NCBI RefSeq assembly: GCF_000745125.1
Contig: NZ_JQNF01000010.1
Span: 868,001-932,000 of the forward strand
Source of the DNA: Carnobacterium jeotgali MS3
GTDB taxonomy: Bacteria; Bacillota; Bacilli; Lactobacillales; Carnobacteriaceae
Reading direction: 5' to 3'
DNA: 64,000 bases
Positions 8,237-16,992 of this stretch are shown here, piece by piece (the first letter of the stretch is position 1; each line of letters starts with the position of its first letter). Below the pieces are notes generated by a model. That model searched no databases. It was not told the DNA's origin and was given only the letters and a program-made list of their open reading frames with translations. The position numbers were made by a program, and so were the translations under genes.

Positions 8237-9667
8237 ATGAATAGAAAAAAAGATGATGCAAAACAGCATCGTCGCCCTCTTTCTGATGTATTAAAGCAAC
8301 ATGAAAAAAAAGAAAAGGTCTCTTTTCATGTACCGGGACATAAGAATGGCATGAACTGGGATCCATCATTAACTTCTTTTCACTCCATGCTATCTTTTGA
8401 TCAGACGGAAGTTTCAGGATTAGATTATTTGCATGAACCTGTTGGTGTTTTAAAAGAAAGCCAAGATCTGCTAGGCGAGTTATACAGCAGTAAAAAGAGT
8501 TATTATTTAGTAAATGGCTCAACTGTGGGTAATTTAGCTATGATTATGGGATCGACCAATAAAGGAGATCAAGTGTTTGTTGATCGAAGTTGTCATCAAT
8601 CGGTTATTCATGCATTAGAATTAGCTGAATTACACCCGGTTTTTTTTACCCCTGAGCTGAATGAATTGGATGCAACGCCTTTAGGAATTTCTTTACCAAG
8701 ATTGGAAGAGGCTTTTAAGCTTTATCCATCTGTTAAGGCCTTAATCGTAACATATCCTACATACGATGGTATGGTATACCCGCTCAAAGAATTGATTGAT
8801 TATGCCAGAAAAAGAAAGTGTTTAGTGTTGGTAGATGAAGCACATGGACCACACTTTACATTAGGAGCTCCTTTCCCTGCCTCAGCGTTAGATTTAGGAG
8901 CAGATGTAGTTGTACAGTCTGCTCATAAAATGCTGCCTTCACTTACACAAACAGCGTATTTGCATCTTGGAAATCATGTTTCATTTTCTATTGAAAGCCA
9001 AATTGAACATTATTTGCATATTCTTCAATCCAGCAGCCCGTCTTATCCGTTGATGTTGTCTTTGGAGTATGCTCGTTACTTTTTAGCCTTTTTTAATGAA
9101 AAAGACTTGGAAACCACCTTGGACTATCGTGATAGATGGAAAAAGCAATTTGAGAATGCAGGTTTAGAAATACTTCAAAGTGACGACCCGTTGAAAGTGA
9201 GAGTGTCTTGGGCAAAACATAGCGGTGAAGTATTGGCTACTCAACTAGAAGAACAAGGTATCTTTAGCGAAAAGACAGAAGAAGATACCGTTTTGCTGAC
9301 GTTTCCACTACTAAAACAAGAAGCAGAAGTTAGCGAACCTTTCTCTCTTCAATTGCTGCAACAGGCAGAAAGTGATGGGGTCGATAGAGGAAGAAAGCGA
9401 TTGTCAATGGCACCTCATATGGAACTAGATTTAAGTTACAACAATCAAAAAAAGCGAAGAGTTAAACGAACGCGTTTGGAAGAAGCCCAAGGGAAAATTG
9501 CCGCACAAAATATAACACCTTATCCACCGGGAATCCCGCTTGTATTAAAAGGGGAACGATTAACAAGTGAACAAATCCGACAAGTAGAATATTGCTTAAG
9601 TCAGTCAATGAGAGTTGTTGGACTTGAAAATAAAAGGGAACTTTTTATTTTTTCTGAAAATGATTGA
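8237..9667 (+). CDS. Orn/Lys/Arg decarboxylase family PLP enzyme (YaaO-like)
   Basis: This is a fold-type I pyridoxal-phosphate enzyme of 476 residues. Features include FHVPGHKNG near the N terminus, DEAHG (200-204) with the cofactor-binding Asp, and SAHKML with Lys231 as the Schiff-base residue. The C-terminal PYPPGIP motif is typical of the short Firmicute branch (SpeA/YaaO-like). Substrate among ornithine, lysine and arginine cannot be assigned. The same gene lies between recR/yaaL and tmk in other Firmicutes. Ribosome site AAGGAGGAG. Confidence 0.8.
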   Translation: MNRKKDDAKQHRRPLSDVLKQHEKKEKVSFHVPGHKNGMNWDPSLTSFHSMLSFDQTEVSGLDYLHEPVGVLKESQDLLGELYSSKKSYYLVNGSTVGNLAMIMGSTNKGDQVFVDRSCHQSVIHALELAELHPVFFTPELNELDATPLGISLPRLEEAFKLYPSVKALIVTYPTYDGMVYPLKELIDYARKRKCLVLVDEAHGPHFTLGAPFPASALDLGADVVVQSAHKMLPSLTQTAYLHLGNHVSFSIESQIEHYLHILQSSSPSYPLMLSLEYARYFLAFFNEKDLETTLDYRDRWKKQFENAGLEILQSDDPLKVRVSWAKHSGEVLATQLEEQGIFSEKTEEDTVLLTFPLLKQEAEVSEPFSLQLLQQAESDGVDRGRKRLSMAPHMELDLSYNNQKKRRVKRTRLEEAQGKIAAQNITPYPPGIPLVLKGERLTSEQIRQVEYCLSQSMRVVGLENKRELFIFSEND

Positions 9668-9770
9668 TTCTATCGCAAGCAATAAAGAAAAGCAATTAGA
9701 CTGTAGGTCTTAGATACAGTATAATGAAAGTAGCTATAAAGCTAGATTAAGAAGGTAGGGGCTTAGAATA

Positions 9771-10406
9771 GTGAGAGGAATATTTATTACAATTGAAGGT
9801 CCAGATGGCGCAGGGAAAACCAGTGTTATAAAAAAACTTATTCCAATGTTGGTAGAAACTATTCAACAAGAAATTGTTGCAACAAGAGAACCTGGTGGCA
9901 GTCGAATCGCCGAAGAAATTCGTGAACTTATTTTAAATCCAGAGAATATTGAAATGGACATACGTACGGAAGCATTATTGTATGCAGCCGGAAGAAGGCA
10001 ACATTTGGTAGAAAAGATTATTCCAGCCTTGGAAACAGGGAAAGTAGTGATCTGTGATCGGTTTGTGGATAGTTCACTAGCTTATCAAGGCGTAGCTCGT
10101 GGTATTGGTATTTCTGAAGTAGCTGAAATCAATCAGTTTGCAACAGATAATCTTTCTCCGGACTTAACACTCTACTTAGATATAGAGGCCCATTTAGGTT
10201 TGGAACGGATCAATCAAAATAAAAATAATCGTCAATTTGACCGTTTAGATCAAGAAACACTAGAGTTTCACGAAAAAGTTCGGTCTGCTTATTTAACCAT
10301 TGCTAAAGAACAGTCGGAGCGAATCGTTCAAATTGATGCAAGTCAAGAATTAGAAAAAGTTGTTGCGGATTGTTACGAGATCATTATAAAAAGAATCAAA
10401 GGATAA
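9771..10406 (+). CDS. tmk: Thymidylate kinase
   Basis: The 211-residue enzyme phosphorylates dTMP to dTDP. It shows the P-loop GPDGAGKT (10-17), the REPGG motif, the DR motif in CDRFVDSSLAYQG and the Gln/Asn-Arg-rich LID (QNKNNRQFDR). The start is GTG preceded by AGGTAGGGG. TTAGAC (9696-9701) and TATAAT (9720-9725) form a likely promoter. It leads the tmk-darA-holB-yabA run. Confidence 0.95.
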   Translation: MRGIFITIEGPDGAGKTSVIKKLIPMLVETIQQEIVATREPGGSRIAEEIRELILNPENIEMDIRTEALLYAAGRRQHLVEKIIPALETGKVVICDRFVDSSLAYQGVARGIGISEVAEINQFATDNLSPDLTLYLDIEAHLGLERINQNKNNRQFDRLDQETLEFHEKVRSAYLTIAKEQSERIVQIDASQELEKVVADCYEIIIKRIKG

Positions 10407-10428
10407 AAAGAAGAGGGGTCGATTTACG

Positions 10429-10758
10429 ATGAAATTAATATTAGCTATAGTTCAAGATAAAGATGGTGGACGTTTATCGAATGAATTTGTAGATGCGGGT
10501 ATAAGAGCAACAAAGCTTTCAACAACAGGAGGCTTTTTAAAAGCAGGAAATACAACATTTATTGTAGGAATCGAAGAAGAACGTGTGGACGAAGTATTAG
10601 ATATCATTCGTAAAAATTGTCAGTCAAGAGAACAATTTATGACTCCTCCTGTCAGCTTAGATGTTTCAATGGAAACAAATATGCCTTATCCAGTAGAAGT
10701 TCAAGTTGGTGGGGCTACTGTATTTGTGTTACCTGTTGATCAATTCCAACAATTTTAA
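10429..10758 (+). CDS. darA: Cyclic-di-AMP receptor, PII-like (DarA/PstA)
   Basis: A PII-like trimeric signal protein of 109 residues (YaaQ/PstA/DarA). It has the conserved KLILAIVQDKD start, the TKLSTTGGFLKAGNTTF nucleotide-binding segment and the C-terminal GGATVFVLPV strand. Family members bind c-di-AMP; the downstream target is not settled. The position between tmk and holB is conserved. Confidence 0.9.
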   Translation: MKLILAIVQDKDGGRLSNEFVDAGIRATKLSTTGGFLKAGNTTFIVGIEEERVDEVLDIIRKNCQSREQFMTPPVSLDVSMETNMPYPVEVQVGGATVFVLPVDQFQQF

Positions 10759-10769
10759 AGCGGGTCGTG

Positions 10770-11756
10770 ATGAATATCGAAGAAAAATTAAATTGGCTAC
10801 AACCTGTACTAGTCAAACAATTCACAAAAACTGTGCAACAAAAACAGTTAGCACACGCGTATCTTTTTGAAGGTATCTCAGGAACGGGTAAAAAAGAGAT
10901 GAGTTTGTGGTTGGCCGCAAGTTTGCTTTGCCAAGATGGGGAAGCAAACCTCCCTTGCGAAAAATGTCAAAATTGTCGACGTGTTTTTGAACATCAACAT
11001 CCAGATGTGATTGAGATCATTCCAGATGGCTTATCTATAAAAGTAGAACAAGTTCGTAATTTAAAAGCAGAATTTTCAAAAAGCGGTGTAGAAAGCCATC
11101 AAAAGATTTTTATAATTGAAGATGTTGAAAAGATGACAACGGGTGCTGCAAATAGTTTACTTAAATTTTTAGAAGAACCTGAAGGGAGCGCAGTAGCATT
11201 TTTATTAACTACAGCTAAGCAACGGATTCTTCCAACTATTTTATCTAGATGCCAACTGGTTCATTTTCAAGCTTTAACTAAAAAAAAGTTAATGGCAGAG
11301 CTTGAAACTAAAGGACTTTCTATTAATCAGGCTTCTTTATTGGTACAATTGACCAATAGTGTAGAAGAAGCACTTGAAATGAATGGAGACGAATGGTTTC
11401 AAGAGGCAAAGAAAATTACTTGGAAATGGTTTACACTGATTACGAGTAAAGACAGCCAAAGTTTCATTTACGTACAAACGACTATTATGCCTCATTTCAA
11501 AGACCGCGATGCACATAGAAGGTTGTTAGATTTAATTTTATTAGCCTACCGAGATGTATTGATGATCCATTATCACACATTAGATGTATTGGCGTATGCA
11601 CGTTATCAAAAAGAACTGGATCACATTAAAACAGAATATACAGGAAAAGCAATTATCCAAGCTATTGAAGACGTCTTGCTTAGTCGTAAAAAACTAGAAA
11701 GCAATGTCAATGCTCAAGGTGTTTTTGAACAGCTTGTTTTACAATTAATGAAATAA
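10770..11756 (+). CDS. holB: DNA polymerase III subunit delta prime
   Basis: A clamp-loader subunit of 328 residues. It keeps the AAA+ fold with a GISGTGKK P-loop-like segment, a Cys-rich zinc module (CQDGEANLPCEKCQNC) and the SRC sensor motif (LSRCQLVHF). ATG 10770 follows an overlapping GTG at 10767; the ribosome site AAAGCGGG is weak. It partners the dnaX product encoded upstream. Confidence 0.93.
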   Translation: MNIEEKLNWLQPVLVKQFTKTVQQKQLAHAYLFEGISGTGKKEMSLWLAASLLCQDGEANLPCEKCQNCRRVFEHQHPDVIEIIPDGLSIKVEQVRNLKAEFSKSGVESHQKIFIIEDVEKMTTGAANSLLKFLEEPEGSAVAFLLTTAKQRILPTILSRCQLVHFQALTKKKLMAELETKGLSINQASLLVQLTNSVEEALEMNGDEWFQEAKKITWKWFTLITSKDSQSFIYVQTTIMPHFKDRDAHRRLLDLILLAYRDVLMIHYHTLDVLAYARYQKELDHIKTEYTGKAIIQAIEDVLLSRKKLESNVNAQGVFEQLVLQLMK

Positions 11757-11809
11757 AGGTATAAAAGATGATTTAAGCGATGATCATAGTAAAGAGTGGG
11801 TGATAAGGG

Positions 11810-12154
11810 ATGGACAAAAAAACTTTATATGATAGTTTTACTCAAATAGAACTTGATACTGATACGACTCTCCATCAAATCTCTAAAATTAAAAAAGAGG
11901 TTGAAACATTGGTCGAAGAAAATGCTACTCTTCGTATTGAAAATCAACACTTGAGAGACCGTTTGAGTGATCTTGAAAAGCAGCAACGATCAGATGAAGA
12001 AGTTGTAGAACCAGAGATGAGCAAATCACGTTTAAATCTTGAAAAGTTATACGAAGATGGATTTCATGTGTGCAACGTATTTTATGGTTCAAGAAGAGTA
12101 AATGATGAACCTTGTGCCTTTTGTTTAGATGTCATTTATGGCGAAAGAAGATAA
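11810..12154 (+). CDS. yabA: Replication initiation control protein YabA
   Basis: This 114-residue protein is a DnaA/DnaN-binding inhibitor of re-initiation in Firmicutes. An N-terminal coiled coil (about 10-60) tetramerises the protein. The C-terminal zinc site is complete: His86, Cys88, Cys102 and Cys105. The location after holB is conserved. Confidence 0.93.
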   Translation: MDKKTLYDSFTQIELDTDTTLHQISKIKKEVETLVEENATLRIENQHLRDRLSDLEKQQRSDEEVVEPEMSKSRLNLEKLYEDGFHVCNVFYGSRRVNDEPCAFCLDVIYGERR

Positions 12155-12169
12155 AACACGAATTTAATA

Positions 12170-12216
12170 AAAAAACTTGTAACCGTACTGATAAAAAAGG
12201 CTACAAGTTTTTTGTT
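12170..12216 (+). terminator. Terminator after yabA
   Basis: A 15-bp stem with a single mismatch (12170-12184 with 12199-12213) ends in a run of six T. Confidence 0.8.
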
Positions 12217-12312
12217 ATTTACTGTTATATTAGTTGGAGTGTGAACCATTTGGAAATGTACAACTCAAATGATAAAGTAACAGTAAATGACAATAAGGAG
12301 TTGGTATAAGTA

Positions 12313-13299
12313 ATGAAAGTTGTATCAATAAAAAAACCGGGTAATTCTAAAGAATTAGAGATGCAAGAAAGACCGATACCAAAACCTGAAATGGGACAAC
12401 TATTAGTAAAAGTTAAAGCAAGTGCGATAAATAGGACCGATATCATGACGCGTGAAAATAGACAATTGCCTGAACCGTATCCAATATTAGGCATTGAAGT
12501 TGCTGGAGTGGTAGTTGAAAACCAGGATAGTTCCAACAATCAATTGGTTCCAGGAACACGAGTTGCTGGATTAGTGAATCACGGCGGGTATGCAGAATAT
12601 GTCGTTATGCCAGCAGATCGAGCCATTCGCATACCGGACAATATGAGTTTTGAAGAAGCAGCGGCAATTCCAGAAGTTTTTCTGACTGCGTATCAAACAC
12701 TTTATTGGTTAGGAGAATTGGAGTCAGAAGAAACAGTCTTGATTCATGCGGGAGCTAGCGGTGTAGGCACAGCAGCTATCCAATTGGCAAAAAAAATGAC
12801 TAAAGCAAAAGTTATCGTAACTGCAGGCTCGACTGAAAAGTTACAATTTTGTAAAGAACTCGGTGCAGATAAACTGATCAATTATAAAGAAGAAGAATTT
12901 GATCAACTCGTTTTAGAGTACACTGAGCAAAAAGGCGTTGATTTGATATTAGATTTTGTCGGCGCTTCATACTGGGAAAAAAATTTGAACAGTCTAAAAA
13001 CAGATGGACGTTGGGTCGTTATTGGGGTGTTGGGTGGAGCAGTAGTTGAAAATGTTAATTTAGGCATGTTGCTGCAAAAACGAATAACTCTAAAGGGGAC
13101 TCTGTTAACACCTAGAAGTGATGACTATAAAGCTCAATTAACCAATGAATTTATTGAAAATGTTTTACCATATTTTGAAAAAGGTTTGATTAAACCTATT
13201 GTAGATATCGTTTTTCCTTTGGATGAGGTAGCAAAAGCTCACCAGTACATGGAGGAAAATAAAAATAGCGGAAAAATCATTTTGAAGATTGAAGATTAA
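12313..13299 (+). CDS. Zinc-independent quinone oxidoreductase-like NAD(P)-dependent enzyme
   Basis: A medium-chain dehydrogenase/reductase of 328 residues resembling NADPH:quinone oxidoreductase (QOR, PIG3-like). The N-terminal GroES-like domain is followed by the nucleotide-binding motif HAGASGVGTAAIQLAKK (about 152-168). No structural zinc Cys cluster is present. It probably reduces quinones or enones. AAGGAG lies 12 bases from the ATG. It sits alone behind the yabA terminator and is not part of the usual replication block, so it may be an insertion into that gene order. Confidence 0.8.
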   Translation: MKVVSIKKPGNSKELEMQERPIPKPEMGQLLVKVKASAINRTDIMTRENRQLPEPYPILGIEVAGVVVENQDSSNNQLVPGTRVAGLVNHGGYAEYVVMPADRAIRIPDNMSFEEAAAIPEVFLTAYQTLYWLGELESEETVLIHAGASGVGTAAIQLAKKMTKAKVIVTAGSTEKLQFCKELGADKLINYKEEEFDQLVLEYTEQKGVDLILDFVGASYWEKNLNSLKTDGRWVVIGVLGGAVVENVNLGMLLQKRITLKGTLLTPRSDDYKAQLTNEFIENVLPYFEKGLIKPIVDIVFPLDEVAKAHQYMEENKNSGKIILKIED

Positions 13300-13391
13300 G
13301 CAAATATAGATAGAATTTCACTTACTCATATTAGAGAGAGAACCTTAATAAGTTATAGTGAAAATGACGATAATTGAAGGAAGTGTCAATA

Positions 13392-14144
13392 GTGAATCAG
13401 TGGTTAAAAGGCGATGAACGAATGGATCAGTTGCTCAGTCATAACTTATCTATTATCCAAAGCCCATCAGTCTTTTCATTTTCGTTAGATGCAGTATTAT
13501 TAGCAGATTTTGCTCAACCAGCTAAACATGATCGCGCAAAAGTTGTTGACTTATGTGCAGGAAATGGAGTCGTCGGCTTATTGCTCAGTCAAAAAACAAA
13601 TAGTCCGATTATAGGAATTGAAATACAAGAAAGATTAGTTGATATGGCCAATAGAACCATTCAAGTTAATGGGTTAGAAAAGCAAGTTTCTATTGTACAT
13701 GGAGATTTAAGTGATGCAAGCAAATGGATTAAGAAAGATACGGTGGATACATTAACGTGTAATCCGCCATATTTTGCGGTGGGAGAAAAAAGTATAAAAA
13801 ATCCTAATTCCCATTTGGCAATTGCCAGACACGAGTTGCATACAAATTTAGATGAAGTTATGAAGGTTTCAAGTGGGCTGTTAAAAATGAATGGAAAAGC
13901 TTATTTCGTTCATCGTCCAGATCGATTAATCGAAATCTTAGAAACAATGAAAAAATATCGAATTGCACCTAAAAAAATGCGTTTGGTTTATCCAAAAGTT
14001 GGAAAAGAAGCCAATACATTATTAATTGAAGGTATAAAAGATGGAAAAGATACAGGCTTTCGCGTATTGCCACCACTTTTTGTGTACAATGAAGATAACG
14101 ACTATTTACCAGAAGTGAGTGCGATGCTACATGGAATCCGTTAG
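13392..14144 (+). CDS. trmN6: tRNA1(Val) (adenine37-N6)-methyltransferase-like protein
   Basis: An SAM-dependent methyltransferase of 250 residues with motif I VVDLCAGNGVVGLLL (about 51-65) and the adenine-N6 motif NPPY (124-127). Family member YabB/TrmN6 methylates A37 of tRNA1(Val). GTG 13392 is 8 bases after GAAGGAAG, better placed than the upstream TTG at 13374. The downstream nuclease gene overlaps its end. Confidence 0.88.
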   Translation: MNQWLKGDERMDQLLSHNLSIIQSPSVFSFSLDAVLLADFAQPAKHDRAKVVDLCAGNGVVGLLLSQKTNSPIIGIEIQERLVDMANRTIQVNGLEKQVSIVHGDLSDASKWIKKDTVDTLTCNPPYFAVGEKSIKNPNSHLAIARHELHTNLDEVMKVSSGLLKMNGKAYFVHRPDRLIEILETMKKYRIAPKKMRLVYPKVGKEANTLLIEGIKDGKDTGFRVLPPLFVYNEDNDYLPEVSAMLHGIR

Positions 14145-14487
14145 TTATTTTTATGTCTTATATTGTCAAGATGGAAGCTTTTATGGCGGATATACCACAG
14201 ATCTTGAAAGAAGAGAACAAGAACATAACAAGGGTATTGGTGCGAAGTACACAAAACCCAAAACAAGAAGGCCGGTAAAAATGATTTATGCAGAGGGTTA
14301 TGGAACTAGAAGTGAAGCTACAAAAGCAGAGTATGCTTTTAAGAAACAAATTCGGAAAAGTAAATTAGATTATTTAATAAACCATGGAGTTGTGTTTCCC
14401 ATTCAATCAACAAATCCTTGTTTATTAAACATGCAACAAATGGAAGTAAAGGAAGGTGAAAAAAATGCAGAGTCAAAAGAGTTTTGA
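14131..14487 (+). CDS. GIY-YIG nuclease family protein (YazA/UPF0213)
   Basis: A small single-domain GIY-YIG protein of 118 residues: YFYVLYCQDGSFYGGYTTDL contains the paired tyrosines, followed by the conserved Arg (ERREQEHN) and Glu of the fold. UPF0213 members have no firmly known role. The start is ambiguous: ATG 14131 or GTG 14119; both overlap the methyltransferase gene. It is usually found between trmN6 and rsmI, as here. Confidence 0.85.
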   Translation: MESVSYFYVLYCQDGSFYGGYTTDLERREQEHNKGIGAKYTKPKTRRPVKMIYAEGYGTRSEATKAEYAFKKQIRKSKLDYLINHGVVFPIQSTNPCLLNMQQMEVKEGEKNAESKEF

Positions 14488-15343
14488 GCAAACTGAAGGC
14501 GGAAGTTTGTATCTTATTCCTACTCCTATTGGAAATCTAGAGGATATGACATTTAGAGGAGTAAGATTACTACAGGAAGTTGATTTGATTGCTTCTGAAG
14601 ATACACGGACTACTCAAAAATTACTAAATCATTATGAAATAAAAACACCTCAAATCAGCTTTCATGAACACAATACACAAGAAAGAATCAGCCAACTAAT
14701 TAAAAAATTAGAAACAGGTATGACGATTGCCCAAGTAAGTGATGCCGGCATGCCGTCTATCAGTGATCCTGGACACGAACTAGTCGTAGCTTGTATCCAA
14801 GCTGGGATTCCAGTCATTCCTTTACCAGGAGCAAATGCTGGGTTAACAGCGTTGATTGCATCTGGAATAAGTCCGCAGCCTTTTTATTTTTTTGGTTTTC
14901 TACCACGAAAAAAGAAGGATCAACTAATTGCTTTAGAAGAACTGAATCATCGGCCGGAAACGATTATTTTATATGAATCGCCTCATCGTTTAAAAGAAGT
15001 CTTGAAAAATATGTCAACCGTTTTTGGAATGGAACGACGGATTGTTTGTTGCCGTGAATTGACAAAACGATATGAAGAATTTATAAGAGGTACTATTGAA
15101 GAAGCAATTGACTGGTCAATGACAAATGAAATTAGAGGCGAATTTTGTTTAATCATTGAAGGCAATAGTTTAGGAACGCTTTTAGCGGAAGAAGACACAA
15201 GCTGGGAAATATTGTCGCTAAAAGAACACGTTGATTTAATGATTAATGATAATGAATTTACCAGTAAAGATGCCATTAAAGAAGTGGCGAAATTAAGAGG
15301 ATTAAAGAAGCAAGAAGTCTATGCAGCTTTTCATGAATTTTAA
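14465..15343 (+). CDS. rsmI: 16S rRNA (cytidine1402-2'-O)-methyltransferase
   Basis: An SAM-dependent tetrapyrrole-methylase-fold enzyme of 292 residues that methylates C1402 in the 16S decoding site. Motifs: LYLIPTPIGNLEDMT near the N terminus, SEDTRTT, SDAGMPSISDPG and the LPGANA segment. ATG 14465 is 8 bases from GGAAGG, which itself contains the competing GTG at 14456. It overlaps the nuclease gene, so the three RNA/DNA-acting genes are coupled. Confidence 0.94.
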   Translation: MQSQKSFEQTEGGSLYLIPTPIGNLEDMTFRGVRLLQEVDLIASEDTRTTQKLLNHYEIKTPQISFHEHNTQERISQLIKKLETGMTIAQVSDAGMPSISDPGHELVVACIQAGIPVIPLPGANAGLTALIASGISPQPFYFFGFLPRKKKDQLIALEELNHRPETIILYESPHRLKEVLKNMSTVFGMERRIVCCRELTKRYEEFIRGTIEEAIDWSMTNEIRGEFCLIIEGNSLGTLLAEEDTSWEILSLKEHVDLMINDNEFTSKDAIKEVAKLRGLKKQEVYAAFHEF

Positions 15344-15365
15344 AAGAATAGAAATAGGTTAACAG

Positions 15366-15425
15366 AAAAAGCATTTGCCCCTTTTACGGAATACATACTC
15401 CGGAAAGAAAGCAAATGCTTTTTTT
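15366..15425. terminator. Terminator between rsmI and mscL
   Basis: A 13-bp outer stem (15366-15378 with 15411-15423) with a small inner hairpin is flanked by T-runs in both directions. Confidence 0.85.
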
Positions 15426-15459
15426 AGCATTAGTTAAATTGAGTTAAAGATTTCAGTAC

Positions 15460-15870
15460 CTATTTAGTATGATTTATTTTATCTTCTGCTAATAAATCGC
15501 GAATTTCTTTAAGATATTGTTCTGCTATAGGAACTTCAATTTCCTCAACAATAACTTCTTCTTCTTTTTTAAATTTATTTGCAGCATTATTAATGAGTTT
15601 AATAAAGATAAAGATAACAAGTGCAATCAGAATGAAGTCCACAACTGCTTGTAAGAAAGCACCATACTCTAATTTAGCACCGCCGACTTCTACGGATAAA
15701 CCTTGAATGTCTGTTCCACCAGTAAGGATACCAACAAGAGGCATAATAATATAACTAACAAGAGCAGTAACGATGGCAGTAAAAGCTGAACCGATAACGA
15801 CCCCAACGGCTAAATCTAGAACATTTCCTCGAAAAGCGAATTCTTTAAATTCGTCCATAAATTTCTTCAT
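15460..15870 (-). CDS. mscL: Large-conductance mechanosensitive channel
   Basis: A channel subunit of 136 residues that releases solutes on hypo-osmotic shock. It starts with the amphipathic MKKFMDEFKEFAFRGN, then TM1 (VLDLAVGVVIGSAFTAIVTAL) and TM2 (VDFILIALVIFIFIKLIN), and ends in a charged helix. An AGGAGGTGA ribosome site is ideal. Confidence 0.95.
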   Translation of the reverse strand: MKKFMDEFKEFAFRGNVLDLAVGVVIGSAFTAIVTALVSYIIMPLVGILTGGTDIQGLSVEVGGAKLEYGAFLQAVVDFILIALVIFIFIKLINNAANKFKKEEEVIVEEIEVPIAEQYLKEIRDLLAEDKINHTK

Positions 15871-16104
15871 TTTTTTTCACCTCCTAATAAAGATAAAATG
15901 ATAAATTATTTAGTACTACTTCAACTATAGCACAAGAACATTTTCATTGTCCATTTTCATTCATAGAATGTTCAGATAAATTTCATTTGCTAAAGAGCTC
16001 CATTATAAAGATAAAGTTTAAAATAAGAATATGCAAATTAGTGAGGAGTAAGGAGAAAATAAGGTATAATGAAAAAAGAAATAGTTTTATAAGGGGGAAA
16101 AGAT

Positions 16105-16935
16105 ATGAAGAAAAAGTGGAGTCGTCTATTAATCATTTCTTTAAGTATGGTAGCATTAAGCGCTTGTGGAACAAATGATGAAAATGAAGGTGCATCCTCA
16201 GAAGCAACAGTGTCTGAATCGACTGTGTCTGAGTCAATTACTTCGGAATCAACATCTTCGCAAGTAGCAGATTCATCAACACAAGAAGTTTCATTACAAG
16301 AAAAGTACAATGAAATTTATGAAGATGGATTAGCTCAATATGATGCTGGGAAATATGATGAAGCAGCCGGTACAATTGGACTACTGCTGCAAAATGATTT
16401 GTCAGAGTATAGTGAGCTTGAAACGAAAGCTATTAAGTTAAACGAAGACATTACGCTTGCTCAAGCTGAAGCAGCTAAGGCAGATGAAGCAACTGCGCTG
16501 ATAGAAAAATCAACTTATAAAACAGAACGGACTTCAGATTTAGCTGCTGCAGAATTTTCAAAAGCAACAGGTAAAGATATCAAAACAGTTTCTGATGACG
16601 AAATTGGCAATTGGTTAGCCGATAAAGAAGCTGCTGTAGCAGAGTCTAGTAAAGAAACAACAACTAAAGCAACACCTGAAGAAGAAGTAAATGCAGCACT
16701 GGATAAAATAGTTGCGCTAACTGGAATATCTCCAGAGGACAACCAATTTTATGCAACTAAAAAGGATGAACAAACGTATACTGTTGAAATTCGTCATTCA
16801 CATGAAGTAGATGGAGTAGGAATTTCAAATATGGTGGGCATGTTTGAATACAATTTAGCAACAAAAGAGTTGAAGAAAATGGATCCATTAACTGGTGAAT
16901 ATACTGTATTCAGCGGAACAAACTCTGGAATTTAA
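16105..16935 (+). CDS. Putative secreted lipoprotein
   Basis: The 276-residue protein has a type II signal peptide with lipobox LSAC (Cys21), a Ser/Thr/Glu-rich linker to about residue 65, an Ala/Glu-rich helical middle that looks TPR-like or coiled-coil, and a C-terminal domain around VNAALDKIVALTGISPED. It is probably anchored on the outer membrane face. I do not recognise a function. It has its own TATAAT promoter near 16065 and an AAGGGGG ribosome site, and is monocistronic. Confidence 0.75.
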   Translation: MKKKWSRLLIISLSMVALSACGTNDENEGASSEATVSESTVSESITSESTSSQVADSSTQEVSLQEKYNEIYEDGLAQYDAGKYDEAAGTIGLLLQNDLSEYSELETKAIKLNEDITLAQAEAAKADEATALIEKSTYKTERTSDLAAAEFSKATGKDIKTVSDDEIGNWLADKEAAVAESSKETTTKATPEEEVNAALDKIVALTGISPEDNQFYATKKDEQTYTVEIRHSHEVDGVGISNMVGMFEYNLATKELKKMDPLTGEYTVFSGTNSGI

Positions 16936-16944
16936 CTTAACAAA

Positions 16945-16992
16945 AAAAAGCAGGAGCCAGATAAATGAAACTGTCTGGCTTCTGCTTTTTTT
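16945..16992. terminator. Bidirectional terminator
   Basis: A 17-bp stem with one G-T pair (16945-16961 with 16974-16990) lies between the convergent lipoprotein and FAD-oxidoreductase genes. Confidence 0.88.

Noticed and set aside
12112-12309. Reading frame of 65 codons overlapping the end of yabA
   Set aside because: It runs through the yabA terminator, has no ribosome site and no coding character.
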